Assembly (NCBI GenBank): GCA_016181005.1
Contig: JACPAE010000002.1
Span: 1-64,000, forward strand
Reading direction: 5' to 3'
DNA length: 64,000 nucleotides
Origin: Candidatus Aenigmatarchaeota archaeon
Lineage (GTDB): Archaea > Aenigmatarchaeota > Aenigmatarchaeia > CG10238-14 > SCSR01
Shown here: piece by piece, positions 47,582 to 57,567 of the stretch
Layout: each line of letters begins with the position of its first letter
How positions within the stretch are numbered: position 1 is the stretch's first letter
The notes under the pieces: generated by a model
Database searches by the model: none
What the model was told of the DNA's origin: nothing
The model's input: the letters and a program-made list of their open reading frames with translations, nothing else
Translations under genes and position numbers: made by a program

Positions 47582-49606
47582 ATGCCAAGACATATTCACA
47601 AATGGACACCAAAAGAAGTAGACAGTATATTTGACGAGTTAGCGAACCGTTTAGGTAGAGTACCAACTTACAAAGAATTGCGAGATGAAAATTATAGTGC
47701 TATAAACTTTATAACTCGTGGTAGATACAATCCAGAAATCCGTACTTTTAGTGGATATCTTTTACACAGAGAGCTTCCTATCCGCCTATATCCAAATGGA
47801 CACCAAAAAAGAATACAACCGCCTCAAGACATTGACAAAATTTTTGACGATCTTAAAGGTAAGTTAGGCAGATTGCCTACCGCTGCAGAATTTCACAAAG
47901 AAAGTGGAACGCCTTATATTATGTGGTCTAAAGGTAAATATAGTCCTGCTATCCATACCTGGAGTGAATATGTTAGGTATAGGGGTTATGAAGACTTCCA
48001 CAAGAAAGGGAAACTTAGAAGGTGGAATTCTCAAGAGATTGATGATGCATTTGATAGTTTGAGAGAGAGTTTAGGGAGAATTCCTACTATGGTAGAATTT
48101 GGGGAATTGTATAACGGGGCCTTGAGTGCAATTATACGCGGTAGATACGATCTCGACATACATTCTTGGAGACAATATATGGCACTTAAGGAAATAGATT
48201 TACCTAGAACTGTGTGGACGCCTGAAGCGGTTGACCAAGCATTCGACGATTTGAAAGAAAAACTTGGTAGGGTGCCATCAAGTTTCGATTTTACAAAGAG
48301 ATTTAGTGGGGCGAGGGGACTAATAAATGGAGGTAGATACCATCCTAGTATTCAAACATGGAACGCTTATCTTAGATACAGAGGATTTGAAGTAGAGAAT
48401 AAAGTTAAAAGAAGGTGGGCACCGGCAACTATAGATAAGGCATTTGACGAGTTAGTTGAGGATTTAGGTAGAATACCTACTTCAGCAGAATTGAAACAAA
48501 TCAGCGGAGCTATTGCAACAATAGTTAATGGTAAATATCGCCCAGATATACACTCCTATAATGAATATCTTCAATATAGAGGGTTTGAAATACGATATGA
48601 CCCACGAGACTGGTCATCGCCAGCTTCTATCGATGACGCATTTGATAGTTTGAGGGAAGAACTTGGAAGAGTACCTAGATCAATGGAGTTCCGAAAACTA
48701 TTTAGCGGTGCAACCTTGCGTATATCGCAGGGTAAATATAACCCATCTATAAGATCGTGGAGAGACTATTTACGTCACAGGGGGTTCACCCCAACACAAA
48801 GGGATTTTAAGTCGATGACAAACGAAGAAGTTGAACAATACTATCAAGACCATTATGTTGGACTAGATAGAAAAGAATTAAGAAAGTTAGATGGTACTTT
48901 GCTTCAAGTATTAGCCAAAAGAAACCTACTAAATCAAGTAATACCTGTTTTGCAAAAAAAGGAAAAATTTGAATTTGGAAGAAAACTTGACGTTGTAGAA
49001 ACCTTTTTATTTACAAATAAAAGGTTAAAAGAAATCGGTGAAGAATATGGTATACATATTACAACAATTATAGGGTGGTATAAAAATGACAAAATATTGA
49101 GAACCATAGCTGAGAAAAAAGCTCTAACTTATGAACAAATTTTGGCGTTAAGAAATCAAAAACTTAGAAATCGACACATAAAAGAGGAATCTTCATTCCA
49201 AGAATTTCTGGGAACAAATGAAGCCCAAACAGTTAGAGACATTTTGGGAGCAAGGGAAGAACTATCTCAATATCTTTCAGTAGAAGAACAAGAAGAGGTT
49301 TTGCAAGCAACGGCTCAAACAATGTATGATAATTTGGATGGCCAAAAGTCAAGATTCTCACCAGAAAGGTTGTTGTATCTAACAAGAAAGTTGCATATAG
49401 GAGTCGTGCAAAAGTCTGAGTTAAATGGGAATTCGAGTTTACCTTATGTGCTTAGCAGGGCTTATCACGCTGGCATTATCACACCAGAACTTGGCGGTAG
49501 AGTTCTAGAACGCTGGCTGGACGATAAGCTTATTGACCAGGCAAGAACTCCTCAGGAAATGAGGGGTGCTTTCGACCAAATGGAGAAAGAGCTGATGGTC
49601 GCTTGA
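47582..49606 (+). CDS. tandem-repeat protein (about six repeats of roughly 65 aa, HNH-associated/SANT-like), predicted DNA-binding
   Basis: Repeated W(T/A)PxxIDxAFDxLxExLGRxPTxxEF...GAxxxIxxGxYxPxIxxWxxYLxxRGFE; C-terminal HTH-like segment. Confidence 0.8.
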   Translation: MPRHIHKWTPKEVDSIFDELANRLGRVPTYKELRDENYSAINFITRGRYNPEIRTFSGYLLHRELPIRLYPNGHQKRIQPPQDIDKIFDDLKGKLGRLPTAAEFHKESGTPYIMWSKGKYSPAIHTWSEYVRYRGYEDFHKKGKLRRWNSQEIDDAFDSLRESLGRIPTMVEFGELYNGALSAIIRGRYDLDIHSWRQYMALKEIDLPRTVWTPEAVDQAFDDLKEKLGRVPSSFDFTKRFSGARGLINGGRYHPSIQTWNAYLRYRGFEVENKVKRRWAPATIDKAFDELVEDLGRIPTSAELKQISGAIATIVNGKYRPDIHSYNEYLQYRGFEIRYDPRDWSSPASIDDAFDSLREELGRVPRSMEFRKLFSGATLRISQGKYNPSIRSWRDYLRHRGFTPTQRDFKSMTNEEVEQYYQDHYVGLDRKELRKLDGTLLQVLAKRNLLNQVIPVLQKKEKFEFGRKLDVVETFLFTNKRLKEIGEEYGIHITTIIGWYKNDKILRTIAEKKALTYEQILALRNQKLRNRHIKEESSFQEFLGTNEAQTVRDILGAREELSQYLSVEEQEEVLQATAQTMYDNLDGQKSRFSPERLLYLTRKLHIGVVQKSELNGNSSLPYVLSRAYHAGIITPELGGRVLERWLDDKLIDQARTPQEMRGAFDQMEKELMVA

Positions 49607-49682
49607 GTTTAAGAAACCCTTAAAAGCTTTAATGTCTTCTATAATTCTAGAGGCTAGTGTTACAACTATCTAATAATGACAA

Positions 49683-52208
49683 GTGATTGAGATGCAATTG
49701 CCAATTGACGATTTGAAGGGATTGCCGAAAGAACTAGTCCTACCTGCGTTAGAACGCCTCAATCGTAAAGCTGATTACTGGGAAGCACTCTTAGAACGAA
49801 GTACTGATCTGAAGCCTAGCTATCATCAGGCAAAGGCTGCGTTTGAAACCTTGGAAGGGGGTGATGGTAGAGTCCTTTTCGCCCATGCAACCGGCTCAGG
49901 AAAGACTTTCACCACATTTCTTATCAAAGCTGGTTTTGAAGAGAAAGTTGGCAGACCTGCGCGTGTTGTTGTCTGGTCACCTGAACAGGCTATAAGAACC
50001 GCTTGGAGCCAAGAAGAACTAGATACTTACAGCAAGAGTTTTGGTGTTGACAGTCAAAAACGAGTTCATCTGGAAGGAAGAAAAAGTTTATCCGAATTAA
50101 AAGAATATGATTTTCTTGAGCTTAACTATCACAAATTCGGTTATCTAAATCCGCGTGCTGGTTCGCATAATCCTTATTTTGATTTTATTCAAGAACTTGT
50201 CAGAACTCCTGACTTGCGGCCTGATATTTTTGTTGTGGACGAAGTACAAAACCTGAAAGCGCCGTCTTCGAATAGAACCTTGTGGTTTAAGGAATTGGAG
50301 GAGGCTACTCGCGACTCGGATATAATGTGGGTTTTGCTTAGTGCATATCCTGTGCCTAACAGATTGGGGGATGCGGGGGTTCCCTTATATTTGTTGGATC
50401 CAGCTAATTTTCCTCTTGCAAGATTTGACTACAGGTCAAACCCGCAGGCTATAAGAAGCATGATACAGAAGGGCAAGTGGCAGAATTTCACAAGAGACCA
50501 ATTAAGGAATTTGTTCGATTTACCCGAACTAACAGAGGAGCAAGTTCCTATAGAGATGGACGAACGTCATGTAAGGCAGTATATGGAAACCTGGAAAAAT
50601 GGCGACATGCATTTGTGGAAAAAATTGCATGCACTGCAAAGAATCTCAATTGACGCTGGTTATGATGGCTTGAGAAGTGCGATTGGAGACAGGCTTGCTG
50701 AAGACGGAAATTCCCAGTTTTTGATATTTTCTGATTTAAAGACAGGCATTTTTGACCATTTGTATGATTTGCTAAAGCCGTTTTCGCCGTATAGAGACAT
50801 TAATGTTATCGAGGAAAGTACGCCTTTCAATAGAAGGGTAAAAATGGCAAGAGCTTTCAGGGAAGGAAGGGCTAGCATACAGATAAACACGTCACAAATT
50901 ATGGGCGAAGGCGTACCTCTTAATACGGAAAATAGATGCTACGTAATTTATCTTACCCCACCTTCTGTTCCAGGTCCGTATCACCAAGGTATAGGAAGGG
51001 TTTATAGAAGAAACCAGAAGGCTCCTGTCGGGGTTTTGGAACTAGTGCCACGAAGCTCCCAACTTGCAGAGCTAATGACAGCCAGCAGGCCTGAATTAGA
51101 AGCTAGGTATAATATACAGTTTCCCGGTAGTTGGACACCGACAACAATAGCAGAAGACCAACGCAGCATCAGGTTGACAAAGGAAATAATCTATAACGAC
51201 AAGGTTGTTAGGGGTAGTGACATAACTGAATTGGAAGAGAATCTGATGAATACCGATGATAAGAACGTTGGTGATGTTCAGCATTCGACACACCTGACAG
51301 GAATACCGCCGATAAGCCCAGAGCAGATTCAAAGAGCTGTAATGATAGGATTCGCGAGGGAAGTAGAACTTTATGGAGCTGGAAGTAGAGAGGTTCAGGA
51401 AGCTTCTCAGGGACAAGGTAAGTATGCTACTCCGCAAAAAATTCTAGTTAACACCTATTCTCATACAGAAAAGTTCTTGCCGCAGGCAAGGATTGGTTAT
51501 TTTGTTCGGAGAGTCGTTGACAATTTGGAAAAGTCTCGAGACAGGAGATTTGAACATGTTTTAGATATAGGAAGTGGGTCTGGAACAATTGCGTATGCGT
51601 TGGAAAGACCTGTTGTCAGCTTTGATGTGGATCCAAGAATGTTGCAGCAAGCACAACATGTCCTTCACGATAAAGACGGCATGAGCTATGTGAGAGGTAA
51701 CATGGTAGATTTGCCTTTTCGAAGAGAAACATTTGATTTAGCTATAGCATCTAATTCTTTGATGTATTTGGCACAAAGACCTGATAATGGTGACTTTAGA
51801 CGTGAAATGGAGCAAGCTTTGATGGAGGTAAATAGAGTCCTGCAAGAAGGTGGTACATTTATTACAACTCTGCCGCATAAGAGGACAACTGCTCAAATTT
51901 TCGAGAATTTCAATAGATTGCTAGAACTTCATGGATTTGACATAAGGTATGCGGATTACGATAGTGTGTATGCAACTACTGACGCTGGTAAAAGAAGGTT
52001 GTATCAGAGAACTTTTCTGACAATAGCTGAAAAGAAAGATTATATTCAGGGTATGGTAGAAGGCTTGACATTACCAATGTATTTGCCTACAAGCTACAGC
52101 TTCATTGGTGGTGTTGGTAGGTATATGTTTGGTGATATACCTGTAAAAAGTGATGTTGGACGAAAATTTGTAACTATTGGGAAGAGAAGTGGTTTGGTAG
52201 AGTTCTAA
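49683..52208 (+). CDS. SF2 helicase fused to a class I SAM-dependent methyltransferase
   Basis: HATGSGKTFTTFLI, IFVVDEVQNLK, YHQGIGRVYRRNQ; VLDIGSGSGTIAYALERPVVSFDVDPRML...NMVDLPFRRETFDLAIASNSLMYL. Confidence 0.88.
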   Translation: MIEMQLPIDDLKGLPKELVLPALERLNRKADYWEALLERSTDLKPSYHQAKAAFETLEGGDGRVLFAHATGSGKTFTTFLIKAGFEEKVGRPARVVVWSPEQAIRTAWSQEELDTYSKSFGVDSQKRVHLEGRKSLSELKEYDFLELNYHKFGYLNPRAGSHNPYFDFIQELVRTPDLRPDIFVVDEVQNLKAPSSNRTLWFKELEEATRDSDIMWVLLSAYPVPNRLGDAGVPLYLLDPANFPLARFDYRSNPQAIRSMIQKGKWQNFTRDQLRNLFDLPELTEEQVPIEMDERHVRQYMETWKNGDMHLWKKLHALQRISIDAGYDGLRSAIGDRLAEDGNSQFLIFSDLKTGIFDHLYDLLKPFSPYRDINVIEESTPFNRRVKMARAFREGRASIQINTSQIMGEGVPLNTENRCYVIYLTPPSVPGPYHQGIGRVYRRNQKAPVGVLELVPRSSQLAELMTASRPELEARYNIQFPGSWTPTTIAEDQRSIRLTKEIIYNDKVVRGSDITELEENLMNTDDKNVGDVQHSTHLTGIPPISPEQIQRAVMIGFAREVELYGAGSREVQEASQGQGKYATPQKILVNTYSHTEKFLPQARIGYFVRRVVDNLEKSRDRRFEHVLDIGSGSGTIAYALERPVVSFDVDPRMLQQAQHVLHDKDGMSYVRGNMVDLPFRRETFDLAIASNSLMYLAQRPDNGDFRREMEQALMEVNRVLQEGGTFITTLPHKRTTAQIFENFNRLLELHGFDIRYADYDSVYATTDAGKRRLYQRTFLTIAEKKDYIQGMVEGLTLPMYLPTSYSFIGGVGRYMFGDIPVKSDVGRKFVTIGKRSGLVEF

Positions 52209-52254
52209 TAGAGGAATGGGTTGTATGGGAAGAGGATATAGACGCTGGACTGCT

Positions 52255-52328
52255 ATGAGTGATAAAGAACTCATCAGGAAACCAGGGCTGCTCTTGCCCA
52301 GATGTAGAAAGAGCTGATGGTCGCCTAA
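52255..52328 (+). pseudogene. degenerate copy of the 3' end of the 47582-49606 repeat-protein gene
   Basis: THQETRAALAQM*KELMVA* versus TPQEMRGAFDQMEKELMVA*; 19-nt identity AGAAAGAGCTGATGGTCGC (49584-49602 and 52306-52324). Confidence 0.8.
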
Positions 52329-52350
52329 AGCATTTAAAGATTTCTACCTA

Positions 52351-52731
52351 TTGAGTATCATGGAGCCAAGTATACAAATAACATTGCCAGAAATCAGTTT
52401 GCATAATAATAGCGGTATGCCCTCATGGCTACAATATAAAATAATCGTGGTGCCTCGATTAGTTAGGGGATTCTTTCCAGGATATAAGGAACACTTTGTG
52501 CTGGATACTGATGCTGGTGAAGTAGAGGCATGGATGAGCTCAGCAGACTCCCGAACTCCCATAGGAGATGATAATGGTGGGAGCTATATATGTACACCAA
52601 GAAAATCTTCCAGGCGGCAGCTTAATCTTTTGAGTCTTTCGGATTGGTATGATGTCCATCCTGAATTAAATCCAGGTCACGTACTTACATTCATCTACAA
52701 AGAACCTAGACGTTATGCATTGAGAGTTTAA
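52351..52731 (+). CDS. hypothetical protein
   Basis: 126-aa ORF. Confidence 0.55.
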   Translation: MSIMEPSIQITLPEISLHNNSGMPSWLQYKIIVVPRLVRGFFPGYKEHFVLDTDAGEVEAWMSSADSRTPIGDDNGGSYICTPRKSSRRQLNLLSLSDWYDVHPELNPGHVLTFIYKEPRRYALRV

Positions 52732-52988
52732 TCTTGTTTTTCCAGCTCATCGAGCTTCTTCTTCATCTCGTTTACAACATTGACAAAATCGTCTATCTGG
52801 TCCATCTTGATTACAAACCCCTGCTTCGTCGGCCCCTTGTATCTCGAGGAATTGAGCCAAACCCTGAAATCTATCCTGTCCTCGCCCTTGTAGTTGGTCT
52901 TCTTTATCACAAGGACGGACGTGTCCTTTAGCTTGAACTCAGCCAGCTTTACATCTTTGGACCCTTCAGGAAATTCTTCATCTTCCAT
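52728..52988 (-). CDS. PC4/p15-like transcriptional coactivator domain protein
   Basis: VLVIKKTNYKGEDRIDFRVWLNSSRYKGPTKQGFVIKMDQIDDFVNVVNEM. Confidence 0.6.
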   Translation of the reverse strand: MEDEEFPEGSKDVKLAEFKLKDTSVLVIKKTNYKGEDRIDFRVWLNSSRYKGPTKQGFVIKMDQIDDFVNVVNEMKKKLDELEKQD

Positions 52989-53101
52989 AAAGTAAATTGC
53001 ACTTTAAAGAAATAAACATAACTTCATCAGGCTGTTTACAAGATTCTAATAGCTTTTTCTTGGCTAGTTGATGGCGATCAATTTAATCCAATAATCACTT
53101 T

Positions 53102-53398
53102 TCAAAGAGATCTCATCATTCCGTTGTGGACACGCCGGACGTCTTGCCTCCTTCTTTCGATTGTATCTGTGTAAGCTTGATAAAGCTCTTCCCAAGAATT
53201 ATAGATGCTATTTGCAACTGCCAATTTTCTACCTTCTTCATACCTCGGACCTGGATCGGTTAGAAACCTTACTAGTTTGGTTTCATGAGGTGAATGAGGA
53301 TTGAAATACGCTAAAATACGATTCGCTATTTCTTCAGGAGATAATTCACCCTTTCTCATTATCTCTATCTTGCAACGAAATGATTTAAATCTTTCCAA
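53102..53398 (-). CDS. hypothetical protein
   Basis: 98-aa ORF. Confidence 0.5.
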   Translation of the reverse strand: MERFKSFRCKIEIMRKGELSPEEIANRILAYFNPHSPHETKLVRFLTDPGPRYEEGRKLAVANSIYNSWEELYQAYTDTIERRRQDVRRVHNGMMRSL

Positions 53399-53399
53399 A

Positions 53400-53765
53400 T
53401 CAGAACTTCATCAAGCTGTTAACAAGATTCTGTATCGCAGTTTCCTGGTCCGCCTGCGGCTTGAGCATGTCCCTCACAAGCTGGTCGATTGTCTTCCTCT
53501 TTTCCACGTCGCCCATTTCAGAGAGGGCCTTGAACGGCATCTGTGTCTTCTCCTGGCCGGCCTTTACTTCGTCTAATTCCTTCTTGAACTCGAGCATGGC
53601 GCACCAAAGCTGTGCAACCCTCGAATCATCAGCGCACATATAGGCGCACTTGTGCTTCCTGGCCATGTGTAGAACAGAATTAAGGACTTCCTTGTCCTCT
53701 TCAGTCATGCACTCCTTCCAGTCCTTTTCCTGCTGCTGCTTTCTTCCGAAAACCATTAACGTCAC
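53400..53765 (-). CDS. hypothetical protein
   Basis: 121-aa ORF. Confidence 0.6.
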   Translation of the reverse strand: MTLMVFGRKQQQEKDWKECMTEEDKEVLNSVLHMARKHKCAYMCADDSRVAQLWCAMLEFKKELDEVKAGQEKTQMPFKALSEMGDVEKRKTIDQLVRDMLKPQADQETAIQNLVNSLMKF

Positions 53766-53788
53766 TGTTATTTAATGAAAGGTAAAAT

Positions 53789-56191
53789 TTAAATACCTTT
53801 CGGTAGTAACTCGTGGTCAGTGCACTCTTCCCATCCCTGAGACCTGTGGACGTCATGCTGGACGACTGGAGCGATTAAAGAACCCTTTCTTGCAAAGTAC
53901 CAAGTGCCTGCAACCGCAATTGGAATAAGTAAAACCAGTCCGACCAAAGCTACCTGCTCCCACAAAATTGATGTCTCTGTCATTGAAACTGTCGGATAGG
54001 CAACCTGAGTCTTCACAACAGGCTTTTCCTCTGGAGTTGTTTCTGCGAACTTTTGCACGTAAATCGCATTGCCAACTGAAGCCGAGCTTACGCTCGTTAT
54101 CGAGGATGTGGTCGCCGGATTCACCTGAACAGTGCCCAACTGCGTCTTCGATATTGTGCTGCAGCTGCTGACGCCAGTAGATTCTACGTAAACCTTGTAT
54201 GTGCCTACAGGCCAGTTTGTTGTCGGGAAGTTGAAAGTATTCTCCGCAGTCGAACCTGAAGACGAGAATGTGTACACTTGCGTTAGCGAAGCCGTTGCAG
54301 GCCCTTCCACTGAAACTGCAACAGTGGCCCACGGATTTGTAAAGCCGGTGAAAGTCATTCTTTCTCTAACTAAAACAGTTAACACGTCTCCTGAGGCGAT
54401 GTTGGTGTTTGACAGGCTGGTAAAGTCCAAGCCAAGCGAGCATGTGTTTGCAGTTGGTGTAGGAGTTGGAGATGGTGTAGGACTTACAGTAAATGTGCCT
54501 GAAAAGATTGTCGGGTCTCCTGTAGGTTTTGTATAGTCAACTCTCACTTGATAAGTGCCTACTGCAGTTGCTATCGTCGAGCATGTTATGCTTTGCGAAC
54601 TTCCAGATGCCACGGTGACTTGGAGGTTTGTACAGTTAGGTATTGGTTGACAGCTTGTTCCGCCAGGTGCGCAGATGTAAACGTTGATATTAGAAACCGT
54701 TCCACTTGCAGTTCCCGTGTTTGTGAAAGTAACTGTAGTGGATATGGTCTGGCCGACAGCGGTGCTTGTAGGCGTGGTTACAGTCGCTGAAATTGAAGCT
54801 TGCGAAGGCGGCTGCACAGATACAGGAGACAATGATATCTGAACAGATGTCGTCTGACCTGCATATACTATTCTCGCTGCCTGCTTCAACTGATAGCCTG
54901 ACTTTGTGACAGTGATTGCGTAAGTTCCTGCCGGTAGTGTGAAAATCACATTCCCGTTCGCATTCGTAGTGTCAATTGGATCTGTACTAGTTGACTGTGC
55001 CGAGACAGTGGCGCCGGAGATAGGAGCCCCTGTGCTTCCGTCGGTAACAGTGACCATTAGCGTGCCTGTGTTAGGAGATATGGCAATTGGGTTTAAAACT
55101 ATGGTGACAAATGTTGTCTGCCCTGCGAAAACGCTTGCAGTTCTGGAAGAGCTCTGATAGCCTGATTTGCTTGCAGCCACTGTGTAAGCGCCGGGTGAAA
55201 GAGTGAAATATGCAAATCCGCTAGAATCTGTGAATTCGGTCGGATCAAATGCAGGAGCGCTTACATCTACTCTTGCGCTTGCTAGAGGATTTCCAAAATT
55301 GTCCACTACACGAACGCTCAAAGCGCCTGATGTAACTACGGGGGATATAGTTGCTAGAGAAATGAATACATTACTAGTCTGGAATTCTCTAACGAGTGCA
55401 GTTGTAACTCTCGTCTGGTAGCCAGACTTTGAGGCAGTGATTGTATAGCTCCCAGCCGGCACATTGAAATAAACAAATCCATCACTTCCAGTAAATCCTA
55501 TAGGGTCTGTGACAGTAGATTGTACGTTCACTTGTGCTCCAGACAGAGGATTGCCAAAATTGTCGGTGACTTTAACAGCCAAGGTACCAGTAGCAGGTGC
55601 AACTATAACAGGAACTAGATAGAATGTGACCAGTGAGGTAGATCCGGCTGTGACAGTTGAGGTTTTGATTTGGGCCTGATAGCCTGACTTGGTGACAGTG
55701 ATTGCGTAAGTTCCTGCCGGTAGTGTGAAAATCACATTCCCGTTCGCATTCGTAGTGCCAGTTGAATCTGTACTAGTTGACTGTGCCGAGACAGTGGCGC
55801 CAGATATAGGATTGCCAAAATTATCAAGAACTGTAACTGATAAAATACCTTGAGTTGGTGCTACGAAAGTTGGCTTTACCTTAAGATAAACTGAACTAGA
55901 CCCTTTTGGAAATTGATAGCCTTCGCATGCTCCAGTACATCCGCCAGTACCGTACCACACTATATTCCATTTGTTTGTATTGATGCTGTACTTGTTTACC
56001 CAACAATTGATGAGTTGTGTTGACGAAGCCAGGCAGCTTTGGAATTCTTGGTGATCTATGGCGCAATCGATGCGACCAGAGCCTTGGTTGCAATTAGGAA
56101 TATCAGTGCCGTCGACGTTAAGAGCAAATGCTGTGTTAATCCCGAAAAGTGCTAACGCAAGGACGAATGCCGTAGCCAACAGTTTATTCAT
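53789..56191 (-). CDS. large secreted surface protein with tandem carboxypeptidase-regulatory-like/PEGA-like repeats and C-terminal TM
   Basis: Signal peptide; repeats of (L)xVxVxDxxGNPISGAxVxxxSxxTDxTGxTxxxGxVxFxLPAGTYxITVTKSGYQ; C-terminal VALVGLVLLIPIAVAGTWYFARKG. Confidence 0.85.
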   Translation of the reverse strand: MNKLLATAFVLALALFGINTAFALNVDGTDIPNCNQGSGRIDCAIDHQEFQSCLASSTQLINCWVNKYSINTNKWNIVWYGTGGCTGACEGYQFPKGSSSVYLKVKPTFVAPTQGILSVTVLDNFGNPISGATVSAQSTSTDSTGTTNANGNVIFTLPAGTYAITVTKSGYQAQIKTSTVTAGSTSLVTFYLVPVIVAPATGTLAVKVTDNFGNPLSGAQVNVQSTVTDPIGFTGSDGFVYFNVPAGSYTITASKSGYQTRVTTALVREFQTSNVFISLATISPVVTSGALSVRVVDNFGNPLASARVDVSAPAFDPTEFTDSSGFAYFTLSPGAYTVAASKSGYQSSSRTASVFAGQTTFVTIVLNPIAISPNTGTLMVTVTDGSTGAPISGATVSAQSTSTDPIDTTNANGNVIFTLPAGTYAITVTKSGYQLKQAARIVYAGQTTSVQISLSPVSVQPPSQASISATVTTPTSTAVGQTISTTVTFTNTGTASGTVSNINVYICAPGGTSCQPIPNCTNLQVTVASGSSQSITCSTIATAVGTYQVRVDYTKPTGDPTIFSGTFTVSPTPSPTPTPTANTCSLGLDFTSLSNTNIASGDVLTVLVRERMTFTGFTNPWATVAVSVEGPATASLTQVYTFSSSGSTAENTFNFPTTNWPVGTYKVYVESTGVSSCSTISKTQLGTVQVNPATTSSITSVSSASVGNAIYVQKFAETTPEEKPVVKTQVAYPTVSMTETSILWEQVALVGLVLLIPIAVAGTWYFARKGSLIAPVVQHDVHRSQGWEECTDHELLPKGI
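54891..55024. repeat. near-identical intragenic repeat, copy 1
   Basis: About 128/134 nt identical to 55677-55810 by eye. Confidence 0.85.
55677..55810. repeat. near-identical intragenic repeat, copy 2
   Basis: See copy 1. Confidence 0.85.
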
Positions 56192-56314
56192 GTGAAACCC
56201 TTTTTAATATATAACCTCTCCACTTATAAAGCTATCACTTTTAAGTAGTACCTTTTAAAGCTATCTGCAGGCAAACAATAAGCTTTTATAAAAACTACTA
56301 TAAAGTAGAGAAAA

Positions 56315-57025
56315 ATGATAATAGCTGCGACCAGCGATGTGCATTCGCCAAGGTACTACGAGGAATTTGTGAAGGCTGTGGACAGCCTAACTGTCAGCCC
56401 TGATTTGCTGCTTTTGGCGGGGGACATGATCGAAAGGGCGCAGCCGAGTGAGTACATGAAGGTGTACAATGCATTGTTCGGCAAGTTCAACTGCCCTATA
56501 GTCGCGTGCTTCGGCAACAACGAGTTCATTCCGGATGTGAGGAATGACTTGAAAGGACAGGTGAAGGAAATCAAGTTTTTGGACGACAGCGCCGTTGCTG
56601 TAAGAATCGGGGATATTGATGTTGGGATTGTCGGCACGATGGGAAGCCTGGATGTGCCCACGCAATGGCAGAAGAGGAACATCCCGAATGTTGAGAATGT
56701 ATATCTGCAGAGAATGGACGTTGTCGACAAAGCCCTGCAGAGGATGACGACCCATTTCAGGATTGCATTGATGCACTATGCCCCTACATACAAGACTCTG
56801 GTGGGGGAGAATGTGAGAGCCTACGGCGGCCTTGGCTCGCAGATTTTCGAAAACGTGCTGATAAAGACGAAACCCAATCTTGTCGTTCACGGACATTCGC
56901 ACAAGGGAAGCAAGTTTGCATGGGTGGATTCCGTGCCTGTGTTCAATGCTGCATTTCCGGTCAACAGGGACATTGTCATCATTGACACTGAAAAGATAAA
57001 GCCTGGACTGGCGAAGTTTGTTTAA
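56315..57025 (+). CDS. metallophosphoesterase (YfcE/MJ0936-like)
   Basis: AATSDVHSPR...LLLAGDMIE...FGNNE...VVHGHSHKGS. Confidence 0.92.
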   Translation: MIIAATSDVHSPRYYEEFVKAVDSLTVSPDLLLLAGDMIERAQPSEYMKVYNALFGKFNCPIVACFGNNEFIPDVRNDLKGQVKEIKFLDDSAVAVRIGDIDVGIVGTMGSLDVPTQWQKRNIPNVENVYLQRMDVVDKALQRMTTHFRIALMHYAPTYKTLVGENVRAYGGLGSQIFENVLIKTKPNLVVHGHSHKGSKFAWVDSVPVFNAAFPVNRDIVIIDTEKIKPGLAKFV

Positions 57026-57035
57026 AGGCCGTTGA

Positions 57036-57563
57036 ATGGCGCTTGAATTTTTGCAGCAACTTGACACTTCAATACTAATTTTCATAAACAAAACTTTGGC
57101 AAACCCATTTTTCGACTTTATTTTTCAGTTCACGCATCTCTTTCCCTACATCTTTTGGGCGCTTTTGATTGGATTCTTTGTGCTAAAGCAGAAGAACAAG
57201 CTTGCGCTGCTGATGATAATAGCTGTTGCACTCGATCTTTTGCTGGTGCCTGTCTTGAAGACAACAATTTCAAGGGAAAGACCATATCAAGTGCTGGATG
57301 TCAGGCAGCTGGTTCCAGAAGAAGACAACACAAGCTTTCCTTCAAACCATACCATGCTGAGCTTCCTTTTGTCGACTATAGTGCTCTCATACTATAGAAG
57401 GTTTGGAATGGCGCTTTATGCTTTGTCGATTCTCGTAGCTATCGGCAGGGTTTATGTAGGTGTGCACTATCCTAGCGATGTGATCGGAGGAGCTTTGATA
57501 GGCATAATGTTGGCGTTTGCTATGTTGAAGTTTGAAAATATGCTTTTCAGAAAAAAAGAATGA
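57036..57563 (+). CDS. PAP2-family phosphatase
   Basis: KTTISRERPY...SFPSNHTMLSF...RVYVGVHYPSDVIGGALIG. Confidence 0.93.
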   Translation: MALEFLQQLDTSILIFINKTLANPFFDFIFQFTHLFPYIFWALLIGFFVLKQKNKLALLMIIAVALDLLLVPVLKTTISRERPYQVLDVRQLVPEEDNTSFPSNHTMLSFLLSTIVLSYYRRFGMALYALSILVAIGRVYVGVHYPSDVIGGALIGIMLAFAMLKFENMLFRKKE

Positions 57564-57567
57564 TTGT

